Both the position numbers and the translations under genes were made by a program. 36,817 nt of DNA, from positions 117,510 through 154,326 of the forward strand of contig JADFNB010000002.1 of the NCBI GenBank assembly GCA_022563595.1, in the 5' to 3' direction. Under the pieces are notes generated by a model. That model was not told where the DNA came from. It made no database searches and saw only the letters and a program-made list of their open reading frames with translations. Positions 10,732 through 20,136 of the stretch are shown piece after piece. Numbering within the stretch: the stretch's first letter is position 1; the number at the start of each line of letters is the position of its first letter. Source of the stretch: Gemmatimonadota bacterium. GTDB lineage: Bacteria; Gemmatimonadota; Gemmatimonadetes; Gemmatimonadales; GWC2-71-9.

Positions 10732-11187
10732 CTACTCGTCGATCCTACCGCCTGCCTGCTCGATCTTAGCGCGCGCGGCGGCGGAGCAGGAGCAACCCGT
10801 GACGGTATAGGCCCGATCCACCTCGCCAACGCCCAGGATCTTCACGGGGACGGCGGGGCGACTGACGAGCCCCAGCTCCAGCAGCCGGGCAGGGTTCACC
10901 TCGGCATCCGTGAGCCTGGACAGATCCCGCAGGTTCACCACCTGGTATGCCACGCGTGCAGGGTTGTGAAAGCCCCGCTTGGGAACGCGCCGGATCAGGG
11001 GCATCTGCCCACCCTCGAATCCCGGCCGCACGTTACCCGATGCGCGGGACCGCTGCCCCTTGTGCCCGCGCCCCGCGGTCTTGCCGAGGCCCGATCCGGG
11101 ACCGCGTCCCTTCCGCTTGGGTTCCTTGGTTGCGCCTCGCGGCGCAGGGAGGTTGTGCAGCCCGAGCTGCTGCTTCTTCTCCGCCAT
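10732..11187 (-). CDS. rplO: 50S ribosomal protein L15
   Basis: Late-assembly 23S-binding protein of the large subunit. Seen: [16 protein letters not shown] and [18 protein letters not shown], the L15 signatures. I start at ATG 11187, which forms a TGATG overlap with the rpmD stop and has AGGAGGGG upstream; a GTG one codon earlier is less likely. The length of 151 is normal. The C-terminal [18 protein letters not shown] carries two cysteines where L15 usually has a KFS-type segment, a mild oddity. Confidence 0.97.
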   Translation of the reverse strand: MAEKKQQLGLHNLPAPRGATKEPKRKGRGPGSGLGKTAGRGHKGQRSRASGNVRPGFEGGQMPLIRRVPKRGFHNPARVAYQVVNLRDLSRLTDAEVNPARLLELGLVSRPAVPVKILGVGEVDRAYTVTGCSCSAAARAKIEQAGGRIDE

Positions 11188-11546
11188 CACCCCTCCTCAG
11201 GCGTCACACGCACGAGGTGCCGTACCCGGTGCAGCATGCCCCGCATCGACGGATTATCACCCACCACGACCTCGCGTTGGTACTTGAGACCCAGCGCCCG
11301 AAGCGTCCGACGCAGCTTGCCACTGTGGCCGATACCCGAGCGAACCTGCTTGACCCGGAGCCGCCGGGCCACTGGTTGCCTCGCGGCCGCTGCCTTCGCT
11401 TTGGTGGCCGTCTCTGCTTTAGCCGGCGCCTTCACCTTGGTGGCGGTCTTCGCCCTGGTAGGCGTCTTCGCCTTGGTAGGCGTCTTCGCCTTGGTCGTCT
11501 TCTGCTTCGTTGTCTTCTTTGCCGTGCGGGACCCCGCCTCAGGCAT
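11187..11546 (-). CDS. rpmD: 50S ribosomal protein L30 with a lysine-rich N-terminal tail
   Basis: The last 58 or so residues ([20 protein letters not shown] onward) are a complete L30, which is normally about 60 residues alone. In front is a tail of about 60 residues rich in Lys, Ala, Thr and Pro, made of six hexapeptide units like PTKAKT (17-52). It resembles histone-H1-like or AlgP-like tails. The tail is likely translated: the ATG has AGGAGGTG seven bases upstream and overlaps the rpsE stop by 8 bases. The function of the tail is unknown; extra rRNA binding is a guess. Confidence 0.93.
   Translation of the reverse strand: MPEAGSRTAKKTTKQKTTKAKTPTKAKTPTRAKTATKVKAPAKAETATKAKAAAARQPVARRLRVKQVRSGIGHSGKLRRTLRALGLKYQREVVVGDNPSMRGMLHRVRHLVRVTPEEG
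11391..11498 (-). repeat. 18-bp tandem repeats encoding the L30 hexapeptide tail
   Basis: Six consecutive 18-base units encode [30 protein letters not shown] and ATKAKA. The units nearest the start codon are almost identical at the DNA level and those nearest the L30 core are more diverged, which suggests recent expansion at the 5' side. Confidence 0.88.
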
Positions 11547-12093
11547 GGTTCACCTCCTGGCGACTCCTGTACGAGATCTCGGCCACGTCGATGCCACGCT
11601 CTTTGGCGACCTGTTGCACCGTCATGAGACTCGTCAGTCCGTTCACGGTCGCCCAGACCATGTTGTGCGGGTTCGCCGAGCCCAGCGACTTCGTCAGAAT
11701 GTCCGTGACACCAGCGCACTCCAGCACGGCACGCACCGGTCCGCCGGCGATCACCCCCGTTCCGGACGACGCCGGTTTCAGCAGTACGCGACCGGCACCA
11801 TGCGCGCCGATGATCTCATGCGGGATCGTGGTGCCGGTCCGCGGGATCTGTACCATCGCCTTACGCGCACCCTCAACGGCCTTCCTGACCGCCTCCGCCA
11901 CCTGGTTCGCCTTGCCGGTAGCCACCCCGATCTTCCCATCACCGTCACCCACCGCAACAAGCGCGTTGAACGAGAAGCGCCGGCCGCCCTTTACGACCTT
12001 CGCCACCCGGTTGATGGAGATCACGTTCTCGATGAGGTCGGAGTCCTGCTCCCGGCGGTCACGGCGCGGGCGGCGCTGTCGATTGTGTGTCAT
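11539..12093 (-). CDS. rpsE: 30S ribosomal protein S5
   Basis: Decoding-fidelity protein at the mRNA entry side of the small subunit. Seen: [38 protein letters not shown] and the C-terminal [16 protein letters not shown], all S5 hallmarks. At 184 residues it is slightly longer than the E. coli protein, with a basic N-terminus ([12 protein letters not shown]). It lies 3 bases after rplR and overlaps rpmD by 8. Confidence 0.98.
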   Translation of the reverse strand: MTHNRQRRPRRDRREQDSDLIENVISINRVAKVVKGGRRFSFNALVAVGDGDGKIGVATGKANQVAEAVRKAVEGARKAMVQIPRTGTTIPHEIIGAHGAGRVLLKPASSGTGVIAGGPVRAVLECAGVTDILTKSLGSANPHNMVWATVNGLTSLMTVQQVAKERGIDVAEISYRSRQEVNHA

Positions 12094-12096
12094 GCC

Positions 12097-12468
12097 TTAG
12101 AACTCCAATCCAGCTTCCCGCGCGCCCTCGGCAACCGCCTTGACGCGTCCGTGATATGGATACCCGCCGCGATCGAACACTACCGCCCTGATACCTTTCA
12201 CCTTGGCTCGCTCGCCCAGCAGCTTGCCGACCGCAAAGCTGGCGCCCACCTTGCCGGGCCGCTCCGGCCGGACGTCCTTGGCGAGGTCGCTGACGCCCAC
12301 GATTGTCTGACTCTGCGAGTCGTCGACCAGCTGCGCATAGACGTGCTTGAGCGAGCGGAACACCACCAAACGAGGGCGTTCGGCCGTTCCGCTGATCTTC
12401 TTCCGAACACGCCGATGCCGGCGGTAACGGCGCTCGGCGCGTGATTTCGGCTTGTGAATCGGCCTCAT
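12097..12468 (-). CDS. rplR: 50S ribosomal protein L18
   Basis: Binds 5S rRNA with L5 in the central protuberance. Seen: a basic N-terminus, the core [20 protein letters not shown], and the C-terminal [20 protein letters not shown] that is typical of L18. The length of 123 is normal. It overlaps rplF by 4 bases. Confidence 0.98.
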   Translation of the reverse strand: MRPIHKPKSRAERRYRRHRRVRKKISGTAERPRLVVFRSLKHVYAQLVDDSQSQTIVGVSDLAKDVRPERPGKVGASFAVGKLLGERAKVKGIRAVVFDRGGYPYHGRVKAVAEGAREAGLEF

Positions 12469-13007
12469 ACCTTCACCCCTGTCTTACCGGCTTTGCGGCG
12501 GACATGCTCCCCGACGTAGCGGATCCCCTTCCCCTTGTACGGCTCCGGGGGCCGCACCTTGCGAATCTCCGCGGCAACCTGACCGACGAGTTCCTTACTG
12601 ATGCCTTCCACCCTGATGTGCGTCGGATCATCGACCAAGATGTCGATCCCTTCAGGAGCGGTGTAGTCGACGGGATGCGAGTATCCCACCAGCAGCCGCA
12701 CACCCTGCGCCTGCGCCTCCGCTTTGTACCCGACGCCGTGCAGCTCCAACGAGCGGCTGAACCCCTTGGTGACGCCTTCCACCATGTTGGCCAGGAGAGC
12801 GCGCGTGAGCCCGTGCAGGGCCCTGTGTTGCCGGGCGTCGCTCGGTCGTGTCACCCTCAGCTCTCCGTCGGCGAGCGTAATCGTCATCTCCTTGTGCAAG
12901 CGCCTATGGAGCTGTCCCTTCGGCCCCTTCACCGTGACATCGTTTCCCTCGAGCGTCACTTCCACGCCCGACGGGATTGGTAGCGGCTTCTTCCCGATTC
13001 GTGACAT
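12465..13007 (-). CDS. rplF: 50S ribosomal protein L6
   Basis: Large-subunit protein near the sarcin-ricin loop and factor-binding site. Seen: [16 protein letters not shown] at the N-terminus and the C-terminal [20 protein letters not shown] signature. At 180 residues it has normal length. An AGGAGG lies 5 bases before the ATG. Confidence 0.98.
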   Translation of the reverse strand: MSRIGKKPLPIPSGVEVTLEGNDVTVKGPKGQLHRRLHKEMTITLADGELRVTRPSDARQHRALHGLTRALLANMVEGVTKGFSRSLELHGVGYKAEAQAQGVRLLVGYSHPVDYTAPEGIDILVDDPTHIRVEGISKELVGQVAAEIRKVRPPEPYKGKGIRYVGEHVRRKAGKTGVKV

Positions 13008-13015
13008 GCCGCCTC

Positions 13016-13411
13016 CTACCAGAGAACCGCGAGCACTTCGCCACCCACGTGGGCGCGCCGTGCCTCGCGATCCGACATCAGACCGCGTGGTGTCGACAAA
13101 ATGGCCATTCCCAGCCCGTTCCTGATGTGCGGGATCTCGCGCACCTTCACGTAGCGACGCAGTCCCGGAGTGGACACCCGGCGGAGTTCACGGATGACCG
13201 GCCTTTCGTCGTAGTACTTGAGATACACGCGCAGCAACCCATGGCGACCATCGTCCAGAACCTTGTACTCCTGGATGTAGTGATTGTCGCGCAGCAGCCT
13301 CGCGATCTCCACTTTCAGTTTCGACACCGGGATGTCGACCCGCCGGTGCCCCGCCGAGGAGGCGTTCCGGATACGGGTCAGCATGTCGGCGACGGGATCA
13401 GTCATGCTCAT
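13016..13411 (-). CDS. rpsH: 30S ribosomal protein S8
   Basis: Primary 16S-binding protein of the small subunit and, in E. coli, the translational repressor of the spc operon. Seen: [17 protein letters not shown] at the start and the C-terminal [20 protein letters not shown], where the STPRG motif is conserved. Length 131 is normal. I saw no E. coli-like S8 target at the rplX-rplE junction, which is only 4 bases. Confidence 0.98.
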   Translation of the reverse strand: MSMTDPVADMLTRIRNASSAGHRRVDIPVSKLKVEIARLLRDNHYIQEYKVLDDGRHGLLRVYLKYYDERPVIRELRRVSTPGLRRYVKVREIPHIRNGLGMAILSTPRGLMSDREARRAHVGGEVLAVLW

Positions 13412-13432
13412 AAGCGTCTAGATTCTGTCCCC

Positions 13433-13618
13433 TTACCAGCTGGCCTTGCGCACACCGGGGATCTCGCCCCGCAGCGCCATTTCGCGGAAACAGATACGGC
13501 ACATGCCGAATCTCCTGAGAAAGGCACGCGAACGCCCGCACCGCTGACAGCGCGAATAGCCACGCACCTTGAACTTCGGTTTCCGCTTCGCTTTCGCTAT
13601 CCACGACTTCTTCGCCAT
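13433..13618 (-). CDS. rpsN: 30S ribosomal protein S14, zinc-binding type Z
   Basis: A 61-residue S14 with an intact zinc ribbon: Cys24, Cys27, Cys40 and Cys43 in CQRCGRS and CRICFRE. The short length plus the CxxC pairs mark the zinc-dependent (rpsZ-like) form rather than the about 100-residue zinc-free form. It is in the usual place between L5 and S8. Confidence 0.97.
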   Translation of the reverse strand: MAKKSWIAKAKRKPKFKVRGYSRCQRCGRSRAFLRRFGMCRICFREMALRGEIPGVRKASW

Positions 13619-13628
13619 GCGTCGGCTC

Positions 13629-14255
13629 CTAATTCACCAGGACGGTTGTCTGACCGCGGAACGGCATACCCATCTCCCGCAAGAGCGCCATGGCATGATC
13701 GTCCCGTTCCGCCGTTGTCACGATCGTGATGTCCATCCCGTGGATCTTCTCGACCTTGTCGTAGTCGATCTCCGGAAAGATCAGCTGCTCTTTGACCCCG
13801 AGCGAATAGTTGCCCCGCCCGTCGAACGACTGGGTGGGCAGCCCTCGAAAATCGCGTATCCGCGGCACCGCGATACTGATAAACCGGTCGAGGAACTCGT
13901 ACATGTGAGCGCCTCGCAGCGTTACTGACGCGCCGATTGGCATCCCCTCACGAAGATGGAAATTCGCGATCGACTTCTTCGCGCGGGTCGTCACCGCCCG
14001 CTGGCCCGTGATCGTGCCCAGCTCGTCCACGATGGCGTCGAGTAACTTGGCGTTCTTGGCCGCCTCACCAGCGCCGACATTCAGGACGATCTTCACCAGC
14101 CGCGGCACCTGGTGTGGGTTGGCGAACCCAAACTCCTGGGCCAGTTTCTGCCGCACTACCTTCCTGTAGTGATCCAGCAACCGGGGGCGAGGCGCTGGCG
14201 GCACCGTCTGGGTGCCGGCGTCCGGCGTCTTCGTCTTCGTCTTGTTCTTTGCCAT
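13629..14255 (-). CDS. rplE: 50S ribosomal protein L5
   Basis: Binds 5S rRNA and contacts the small-subunit head. Seen: [34 protein letters not shown] and the C-terminal [22 protein letters not shown]. At 208 residues it has about 25 more than usual at the N-terminus, a Lys/Thr-rich then Pro-rich leader before [11 protein letters not shown]. The stop is followed after 10 bases by rpsN. Confidence 0.97.
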   Translation of the reverse strand: MAKNKTKTKTPDAGTQTVPPAPRPRLLDHYRKVVRQKLAQEFGFANPHQVPRLVKIVLNVGAGEAAKNAKLLDAIVDELGTITGQRAVTTRAKKSIANFHLREGMPIGASVTLRGAHMYEFLDRFISIAVPRIRDFRGLPTQSFDGRGNYSLGVKEQLIFPEIDYDKVEKIHGMDITIVTTAERDDHAMALLREMGMPFRGQTTVLVN

Positions 14256-14259
14256 ACTG

Positions 14260-14640
14260 TTACCGCTTCCTCGGGATCGGCTGTCCGGACTTGACGCTCA
14301 AGCGTTCCACCGTCCCGTCCTTATCCTTCTTGCGGCGTACGCGCGTCGGTTCGCCCGATTTGGGATCGAGCAGCATCACGTTCGAGGCATGCACTGGCGC
14401 GGCGAATTGGATGATCTCACCCTCGGCGTCGGCTGTAGCCTGTTTGTGGCGTTTCACGACGTTCACGCCTTCGACCACGACCCTGTTCCGTTTCGGCAGA
14501 ACGCGGAGGACCGTACCCTCCTGGCCCTTGAAGGCTCCGGAGATCACCCGGACCGTATCACCCTTGGTGATGTGCATCTTGTAACGCAGCACCGGGCCCG
14601 ACCGCACGCGTTTCCTCTTTTTGTGCACCAGCGGCTTCAT
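14260..14640 (-). CDS. rplX: 50S ribosomal protein L24 with a basic N-terminal extension
   Basis: Assembly-initiator protein near the exit tunnel, with a KOW core: [20 protein letters not shown], then [16 protein letters not shown]. The usual start would be MHITKGD, but that ATG has no Shine-Dalgarno sequence. The chosen ATG forms a TAATG overlap with rplN and has GGAGGTG at good spacing, so 21 extra residues ([16 protein letters not shown] onward) are probably real. The total is 126 residues against about 105 typical. Confidence 0.95.
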   Translation of the reverse strand: MKPLVHKKRKRVRSGPVLRYKMHITKGDTVRVISGAFKGQEGTVLRVLPKRNRVVVEGVNVVKRHKQATADAEGEIIQFAAPVHASNVMLLDPKSGEPTRVRRKKDKDGTVERLSVKSGQPIPRKR

Positions 14641-15008
14641 TACAGCACCTCCGGCGCGAGTGAGACGATCTTCATGAACTTCTTGTCGCGCAGCTCGCGC
14701 CCCACGGGACCGAATATCCGGGTTGCCCGCGGCTCCCCGGCATCGTTGATCAGCACGGCCGCGTTGTCGTCGAACCGGATATAGCTGCCGTCACGCCGGC
14801 GCGTTTCCTTGGCCGTACGAACTACGACGGCCTTCACCACCTCGCCCTTCTTGACCTGACTGGTGGGCAGCGCGTCCTTGATTGTCACGACGACCACGTC
14901 ACCGAGTCCCGCGTAGCGGCGCCCGCTTCCTCCCAGCACGCGGATCACGAGCGCTTTGCGCGCGCCCGAATTGTCCGCGATCTTGAGCATGGATTCCTGT
15001 TGAACCAC
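14640..15008 (-). CDS. rplN: 50S ribosomal protein L14
   Basis: Intersubunit-bridge protein. I start at a GTG giving [19 protein letters not shown], the normal L14 N-terminus, for exactly 122 residues, the standard length. AGGGGG lies at the right spacing. An upstream in-frame extension is possible but unlike the family. The C-terminal [19 protein letters not shown] is typical. Confidence 0.97.
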   Translation of the reverse strand: MVQQESMLKIADNSGARKALVIRVLGGSGRRYAGLGDVVVVTIKDALPTSQVKKGEVVKAVVVRTAKETRRRDGSYIRFDDNAAVLINDAGEPRATRIFGPVGRELRDKKFMKIVSLAPEVL

Positions 15009-15022
15009 CGGATCCCCCTGGC

Positions 15023-15289
15023 CTATCGGGCCCGCTCGACGATTTCCACCACCCGCCAACGCTTGGTCTTCGAGAGCGGCCGGGTTTCCATGATCCGCAC
15101 GGTATCGCCGACCTTCGCGCCCCGCTCGTCGTGAACGGACACGCGCTTGGTACGCGTCACCTGTTTGCCGTACAACTCGTGAGCGAACCGCCGCGTGAGT
15201 CGAACCACGACCGTCTTCGTCATCTTGTCACTCACCACCACGCCCGTTCGGATCTTCCGACGACCGCGGGGTGCCTTCAGCTCCGTCAT
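15023..15289 (-). CDS. rpsQ: 30S ribosomal protein S17
   Basis: Primary 16S-binding OB-fold protein. Seen: [19 protein letters not shown] and the S17 motif [20 protein letters not shown]. The length of 88 is normal. It overlaps rpmC by 4 bases (ATGA). Confidence 0.98.
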   Translation of the reverse strand: MTELKAPRGRRKIRTGVVVSDKMTKTVVVRLTRRFAHELYGKQVTRTKRVSVHDERGAKVGDTVRIMETRPLSKTKRWRVVEIVERAR

Positions 15290-15513
15290 GACTGCTTCCT
15301 CTCCCGAAGCACCGTCTCGATGCGCGCGATGTTCCGCCGCATGGTGCGGAACCGCATGGGGTTCTCGGCCGTGATATCCTCTTGTGCGGCCCGGAACCGC
15401 AGCCGGAACCGCGCTTCCCGCAGCCGGACCAGCTCGCTCCGCAGCTCCTCGTCCGAGAGTTCCCTGAGCTGCTGCGGGTCCACTGCCTTTTGCTCAGCGT
15501 CCTTCAGTGCCAT
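15286..15513 (-). CDS. rpmC: 50S ribosomal protein L29
   Basis: Small two-helix protein at the tunnel exit. Seen: [21 protein letters not shown] and [19 protein letters not shown], the L29 pattern. It has 75 residues. It sits 3 bases after rplP and overlaps rpsQ. Confidence 0.97.
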   Translation of the reverse strand: MALKDAEQKAVDPQQLRELSDEELRSELVRLREARFRLRFRAAQEDITAENPMRFRTMRRNIARIETVLRERKQS

Positions 15514-15516
15514 CGC

Positions 15517-15930
15517 TCACATGTCCTCGCGCTTCACGAAGCGGGTCTTGACCGGCAGCTTGGCCGACGCGAGCCTGAGCGCGCGCTGGGCCAACTCCTC
15601 ACCCACTCCTTCGATCTCGAACATCACACGCCCCGGCTTCACAACAGCTACCCATCCTTCCGGATTTCCCTTTCCCTTGCCCATCCGGGTCTCCGCCGGC
15701 TTCTTGGTGATCGGCTTGTCGGGAAAGATCCTGATCCAGACCTTGCCGCCCCGCTTCATCTCGCGGGTCAGCGCGACACGCGCGGCCTCAATCTGCCGGT
15801 TGGTGATCCAGCCCGGCTCGAGGGACATCAGCCCGTAACGCCCAAACGCGATCGTGTTACCGCGGGTAGCCAGCCCCCGGGTCCGGCCCTTCATTTGTTT
15901 GCGGTACTTGACCCGCTTCGGCGCAAGCAT
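15517..15930 (-). CDS. rplP: 50S ribosomal protein L16
   Basis: Large-subunit protein near the A-site tRNA. Seen: [35 protein letters not shown] and [19 protein letters not shown], the two L16 signatures. The length of 137 matches the family. Confidence 0.98.
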   Translation of the reverse strand: MLAPKRVKYRKQMKGRTRGLATRGNTIAFGRYGLMSLEPGWITNRQIEAARVALTREMKRGGKVWIRIFPDKPITKKPAETRMGKGKGNPEGWVAVVKPGRVMFEIEGVGEELAQRALRLASAKLPVKTRFVKREDM

Positions 15931-15933
15931 CGA

Positions 15934-16593
15934 TCAGGTCCCCGTGCTGTAGGTGCGGCCGCGGCCGTCTTCGACCACCTCACCCTTGAAGATCCACACC
16001 TTGACCCCGATGGTCCCGAAGGTGGTCTTCGCGGTGGCGGTAGCGTAGTCGATGTCCGCCCGCAGAGTATGCAGCGGCACGCGGCCTTCGTGGTACGCTT
16101 CCGACCGCGCGATCTCGGCTCCGCCGAGACGTCCGCCCGCGCGGATCTTGATTCCCTGCGCCCCCATGCGCATAGCGCTCTGGACCGCCCGTTTCAACGC
16201 CCGGCGGAACGAGATGCGTTGCGTGAGTTGATGCGCCACGTTGTCGGCAACGAGTTGGGCGTCGACTTCCGGCCGCTTGATCTCCTCGACGTTTATCGCG
16301 ATGTCTTTCCCCGTCAGTTGCGCCAGTTCGTCGCGCAGCTTGTCGACCTCCGCGCCGCGCTTGCCGATCACAACGCCCGGACGTCCGGTGAAGATCGTGA
16401 CGGACACCTTACCAGGCCGGCGCTCGATGTGCACATCCGAGATCGCCGCATGCCCCAGGCGCGTCTTCAGGTACTTCCGCATTAGCTCGTCTTCCCGCAG
16501 GAACTCGGGGAACTCGGCCCGCGCATACCAGCGCGAGCGCCAGGGTTTGACGATCCCGAGCCGGAAGCCATACGGATGGGTTTTTTGCCCCAC
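15934..16593 (-). CDS. rpsC: 30S ribosomal protein S3
   Basis: mRNA-entry protein with a KH domain. Seen: [18 protein letters not shown], the KH-type [19 protein letters not shown], and the C-terminal [20 protein letters not shown]. It has 219 residues. The start is a GTG that overlaps the rplV stop (TAGTG), with GGAGGAG just before it. Confidence 0.98.
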   Translation of the reverse strand: MGQKTHPYGFRLGIVKPWRSRWYARAEFPEFLREDELMRKYLKTRLGHAAISDVHIERRPGKVSVTIFTGRPGVVIGKRGAEVDKLRDELAQLTGKDIAINVEEIKRPEVDAQLVADNVAHQLTQRISFRRALKRAVQSAMRMGAQGIKIRAGGRLGGAEIARSEAYHEGRVPLHTLRADIDYATATAKTTFGTIGVKVWIFKGEVVEDGRGRTYSTGT

Positions 16594-16946
16594 TACTCCT
16601 CCTTCTCCGCCACACGGATCTCCACCGTGCTCATCCGCTTCAGAATGGGCGTCGCCCGACCGTGGGCCGCCGCCGTGAACCGCCGCAACGTCGGCCCCTC
16701 GTTCACGACGGCGTACGACACGTACAACCGATCGATGTCGAAGGCCCGCTCCTCGCGTAGCGCGTCCTGCTCCGCGTTGGCCACGGCCGACCGCAAGACC
16801 TTCTCGATCTGTTTCGCCGCCCGCTTCTTCGAAAACTGCAGCAGCGCGTACGCCGAGTTCACGTCGCTACCTCGCACCTGGTCGATGACCAACCGCATCT
16901 TCCGAGGCGCCTGCCGCACCCATTTTTGGATCGCCCTCGCCGCCAT
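16593..16946 (-). CDS. rplV: 50S ribosomal protein L22
   Basis: Exit-tunnel protein whose extended hairpin lines the tunnel. The chosen start, [19 protein letters not shown], has GGAGG upstream and gives 117 residues, close to the family length. The open frame continues upstream without family similarity. Seen near the end: [22 protein letters not shown], the L22 hairpin and tail. Confidence 0.97.
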   Translation of the reverse strand: MAARAIQKWVRQAPRKMRLVIDQVRGSDVNSAYALLQFSKKRAAKQIEKVLRSAVANAEQDALREERAFDIDRLYVSYAVVNEGPTLRRFTAAAHGRATPILKRMSTVEIRVAEKEE

Positions 16947-16959
16947 CACTGCCTCCAGG

Positions 16960-17244
16960 TTAGCCAGCCTTCTTGTCGGACGGCGTCCTGCCGCTGTGAC
17001 CGCGGAAGAGCCGTGTGGGTGCAAACTCGCCAAGCTTGTGCCCCACCATGTTCTCGGTGATGTACACCGGAATGAACTTGTTTCCGTTGTGCACAGCGAT
17101 GGTGTGGCCTACGAAGTCGGGTGTAATCGTCGAGCGGCGTGACCACGTCTTGAAGACACGTTTCTCGTTGGTCTCGTTCAGGACTTGGATCTTCCGAAGC
17201 AACGACTCCTCGACATACGGACCTTTCTTGATGCTTCTAGCCAT
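16960..17244 (-). CDS. rpsS: 30S ribosomal protein S19
   Basis: Small-subunit head protein. Seen: [38 protein letters not shown] and [17 protein letters not shown], all S19 hallmarks. The length of 94 is normal. Confidence 0.98.
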   Translation of the reverse strand: MARSIKKGPYVEESLLRKIQVLNETNEKRVFKTWSRRSTITPDFVGHTIAVHNGNKFIPVYITENMVGHKLGEFAPTRLFRGHSGRTPSDKKAG

Positions 17245-17256
17245 CTGTCCTCTCGC

Positions 17257-18096
17257 CTACCGCGTGGCCTTGCCGCGCTTGCGGCCGCGCACGATCAGCT
17301 TCGTGCTGGCCTTCTTGCGTTTGCGTGTCTTCGTCCCCTCGGGCTTGCCCCATGGAGACGTCGCCGGCCTGCCGCCGGACGCCTTGCCTTCCCCACCACC
17401 GAGCGGGTGATCAACCGGATTCATTGCTACGCCGCGAACCTTGGGACGGCGCCCGAGCCACCGGTTGCGACCCGCCTTCCCCGTCCGAATCAGTTCGTGC
17501 TCCACGTTGCCCACCTGACCGATGGTCGCCGTGCAGTCGCTGCGCACCATGCGGACCTCGCTGCTGCGGAGCTTGAGAGTGACGTACGCGCCTTCCTTCG
17601 CCATCACTTGAGCGCCGGTCCCGGCCGAGCGGCATAGCTGCCCGCCTTTGCCGGGCTTGAGCTCGATACAGTGCACGGTGGTACCGAGTGGTATCTCCGC
17701 GAGCGGGAGGGCGTTCCCGTCACGGATATCACTCCCGGGACCCGCGACGACGGTGTCGCCGACCACGAGCCCACGCGGGTGCAGGATGTAGCGCTTCTCC
17801 CCATCGGCATACGTCAACAGGGCGATCCGCGCCGTGCGGTTCGGATCGTATTCGATCTCGCTGATGCGGGCCGGCACACCGTGCTTATTCCGCTTGAAAT
17901 CGATCCGCCGGTAGCGTCGCTTGTGGCCGCCGCCCCGGTGCCGCGTCGTCAGATGGCCATGGTTGTTTCGCCCGCCCTTCTTCTTCAGGGGCTCGACCAG
18001 CGAACGTTCCGGTTCCGAACGCGTGATCTCGGCGAAATCCGATACCGAGCGCTTCCGGGTACCGGGTGTCATTGGGCGAAACTGTCGGATTCCCAT
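17257..18096 (-). CDS. rplB: 50S ribosomal protein L2
   Basis: Peptidyl-transferase-proximal protein needed for subunit association. Seen: [20 protein letters not shown] near the N-terminus and [19 protein letters not shown] near the C-terminus; the latter carries the conserved histidine linked to peptidyl transfer. The length of 279 is normal. Confidence 0.98.
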   Translation of the reverse strand: MGIRQFRPMTPGTRKRSVSDFAEITRSEPERSLVEPLKKKGGRNNHGHLTTRHRGGGHKRRYRRIDFKRNKHGVPARISEIEYDPNRTARIALLTYADGEKRYILHPRGLVVGDTVVAGPGSDIRDGNALPLAEIPLGTTVHCIELKPGKGGQLCRSAGTGAQVMAKEGAYVTLKLRSSEVRMVRSDCTATIGQVGNVEHELIRTGKAGRNRWLGRRPKVRGVAMNPVDHPLGGGEGKASGGRPATSPWGKPEGTKTRKRKKASTKLIVRGRKRGKATR

Positions 18097-18103
18097 CTAT
18101 TTT

Positions 18104-18391
18104 CTAACCCTCGAAGATCTCGATGCTGTCGCCGTCGCGGAGCCGCACCAGCGCCTTCTTCCAACGTGGCCGCCGACCGTGAGAGCGTCCCCGCGTGCGC
18201 CGCTTAGCGCGCTGCACCATGGTGCGAACCTGGACTACCTCCACGTCGAAAAGCGACGCGATTGCGGTCCGGATCTGCGGTTTCGTCGCATTCAGGTGGA
18301 CCTCGAACGCGTATTCGTGCAGCGTGCCGTATTGCGCCGACGATTTTTCCGTCACGACCGGCCGCACGATGGTCCGGTATAGGTCAAGCAT
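18104..18391 (-). CDS. rplW: 50S ribosomal protein L23
   Basis: Exit-site docking protein for trigger factor and SRP. The chosen ATG gives MLDLYRTIVRPVVTEKSS and 95 residues, the family length. Seen: YAFEVHLNATKPQIRTAIAS and a basic RAKRRTRGRSHGRRPRWKKA loop. It overlaps rplD by 8 bases with GGGAGGCGGG as the ribosome binding site inside the rplD 3' end. Confidence 0.97.
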   Translation of the reverse strand: MLDLYRTIVRPVVTEKSSAQYGTLHEYAFEVHLNATKPQIRTAIASLFDVEVVQVRTMVQRAKRRTRGRSHGRRPRWKKALVRLRDGDSIEIFEG

Positions 18392-19178
18392 TCCCGCCTC
18401 CCTTTCTGCTCTTCGACGAGGCGCTTGCCTTCTTGGTGGCCTTCTTCGCACCGGCCTTCTTGGCCCGCTTGACCCCGGTCGTCTTCTTCTTGACGCGTTT
18501 CGCCCGCGCCGTCGCCTTTGCGGCGCGCCTCGCCCGGGCCGTCGCGACTTTCTGCTCCGAATCCGCAACCTCATGTCCACCGATCGCTGCTTCCTCAATC
18601 ACGAGCGCTTCGGCCCACAACACGTGGAACGCTGCTACGTCCGAGTATCGCATCACCTGAACGTTGCGCAGATTGCGAGCAGCGAGATAGGCCGCCTGCT
18701 GCACCTCGGCTGTGAGCACCAAGACCTTCCGGTCCGCGAGATCGAGCTTGTCGAGGAACTCCACCATCCGGCGGGTCTTGGGTTCCTCAAACTCGAGCGC
18801 CTCGACCACGGTAATCGCACCCTCGCGTGCCCTCGCGTTCAGCGCCGATTGGCGCGCGAGCCGCCGGACCTTTCGTGGCAGCGTGGTACGGTAGCTCCGC
18901 GGCTTAGGACCGAACACGATACCGCCGCCGACCCACTGCGGCGCCCGAATCGTGCCCTGGCGCGCCCGCCCCGTTCCCTTCTGACGCCACGGCTTCTGGT
19001 TGCCGCCCGATACCTCGCCCCGCGTCTTCGTCGAAGCGTTGCCCTGCCGTTGGTTGTTCAGATGTGCGCGCACGGCATCATAGAGGACCGCTTCGTTGAC
19101 GGCGCCGTCGTAGTCAGGGGGAAGGGCGTAACTTCCCTTGGGCTTCGCCGCCGCCGAGTAATGGCGCGCCTCAAGCAT
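18384..19178 (-). CDS. rplD: 50S ribosomal protein L4 with a lysine-rich C-terminal tail
   Basis: Exit-tunnel protein and, in E. coli, S10-operon repressor. I start at [15 protein letters not shown], which overlaps rplC by 8 bases; the longer open frame upstream is unlike L4. Core signatures: NQRQGNASTKTRGEVSGGNQ, KPWRQKGTGRARQG and GGGIVFGPKPRSY. The L4 core ends near residue 202, and a further 62 residues follow, the last 50 very basic (RVKKKTTGVKRAKKAGAKK and similar). E. coli L4 has 201 residues. The tail is in frame up to the coupled rplW start, so it is very likely translated. Its role is unknown. Confidence 0.96.
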   Translation of the reverse strand: MLEARHYSAAAKPKGSYALPPDYDGAVNEAVLYDAVRAHLNNQRQGNASTKTRGEVSGGNQKPWRQKGTGRARQGTIRAPQWVGGGIVFGPKPRSYRTTLPRKVRRLARQSALNARAREGAITVVEALEFEEPKTRRMVEFLDKLDLADRKVLVLTAEVQQAAYLAARNLRNVQVMRYSDVAAFHVLWAEALVIEEAAIGGHEVADSEQKVATARARRAAKATARAKRVKKKTTGVKRAKKAGAKKATKKASASSKSRKGGGNA

Positions 19179-19806
19179 AACGACTCCGGGTTCCCTGTTT
19201 GCGAATGACGACGATTCCCTTGGTGGGTCCCGGCACGGCTCCCTTGACGAACAGCAGGTTCTCCTCCGCATCCACCCGCACGACCGTCAGCCCGATCTCG
19301 GTGTGCCGCGCGGCCCCGTAATGTCCCGGAAGCTTCTTGCCCTTCAGCACGCGTGATGGATCGGTCCCCGGCCCGATGCTGCCGGGCTTGCGATACCGGG
19401 TGCTGCCATGCGAGGCCGGGCCCCCACTGAACCCGTAACGCTTCACGACGCCCTGGAACCCCCGACCCTTCGTCGTGCCGGTGACCTTGACGCGGTCGCC
19501 CGGCGCGAAGATCTCTACCGTGACGACGTCGCCCTCGCTCGGCGTGGTCTCCGCGTCCGCCGGCAGAGGAAAATCACGCAACACCCGTGGCGCGGCGTCG
19601 AGGCCGGCGCGCTTGGCGTGCCCCAGTTCGCCACGGCTCGCGTTCTTGGCTTTCTGGGTATCGAACCCCAGCTGCACTGCCCGTCGGTCTGCCTTGACAT
19701 GCACCACGGGACAGGGGCCCGCCTCTATGACGGTGACCGGCAGCACGCGCCCGTCGTCTGCATACACGCGCGTCATACCCAGCTTGCGGCCAATTATTCC
19801 GTTCAT
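19171..19806 (-). CDS. rplC: 50S ribosomal protein L3
   Basis: Early-assembly protein near the peptidyl-transferase centre. Seen: [19 protein letters not shown], the signature [20 protein letters not shown], and [20 protein letters not shown]. It has 211 residues, normal length. It sits 2 bases after rpsJ. Confidence 0.98.
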   Translation of the reverse strand: MNGIIGRKLGMTRVYADDGRVLPVTVIEAGPCPVVHVKADRRAVQLGFDTQKAKNASRGELGHAKRAGLDAAPRVLRDFPLPADAETTPSEGDVVTVEIFAPGDRVKVTGTTKGRGFQGVVKRYGFSGGPASHGSTRYRKPGSIGPGTDPSRVLKGKKLPGHYGAARHTEIGLTVVRVDAEENLLFVKGAVPGPTKGIVVIRKQGTRSRYA

Positions 19807-19808
19807 TG

Positions 19809-20120
19809 CTACTCGACCTTGATCTGGACATCCACGCCAGCCGGCAGATCCAGCTTTGTCAGCGCGTCGACCGTCTGGGCGCGGGAATCCTTGATGTCAA
19901 TCAGGCGCTTATGGGTCTTCAACTCGAATTGCTCCCGACTCTTCTTGTCGACGTGCGGACTCCGCAGCACCGTCCACCGCTCGAGTTTCGTCGGCAACGG
20001 GATCGGTCCCGAGACCTGCGCCCCTGTCTTCTCGACTGTGCGCACGATGTCAGCCGCGGCCTGATCGAGCACCGCGTGGTCGAACGCTTTGAGTCGGATT
20101 CGGATCTGTTGTTCGGCCAT
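19809..20120 (-). CDS. rpsJ: 30S ribosomal protein S10 (NusE)
   Basis: Small-subunit protein that also serves transcription antitermination by binding NusB and NusG. Seen: [20 protein letters not shown], the segment [10 protein letters not shown], and [19 protein letters not shown]. The length of 103 is standard. It follows tuf copy 1 by 16 bases; the same block also encodes NusG. Confidence 0.98.
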   Translation of the reverse strand: MAEQQIRIRLKAFDHAVLDQAAADIVRTVEKTGAQVSGPIPLPTKLERWTVLRSPHVDKKSREQFELKTHKRLIDIKDSRAQTVDALTKLDLPAGVDVQIKVE

Positions 20121-20136
20121 GGTTACCCCGCTGTTC

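Noticed and set aside
10627-12444. A 605-codon plus-strand open frame over rplO, rpmD, rpsE and rplR
   Set aside because: It is antisense to four conserved ribosomal genes; long antisense frames are common in high-GC DNA.
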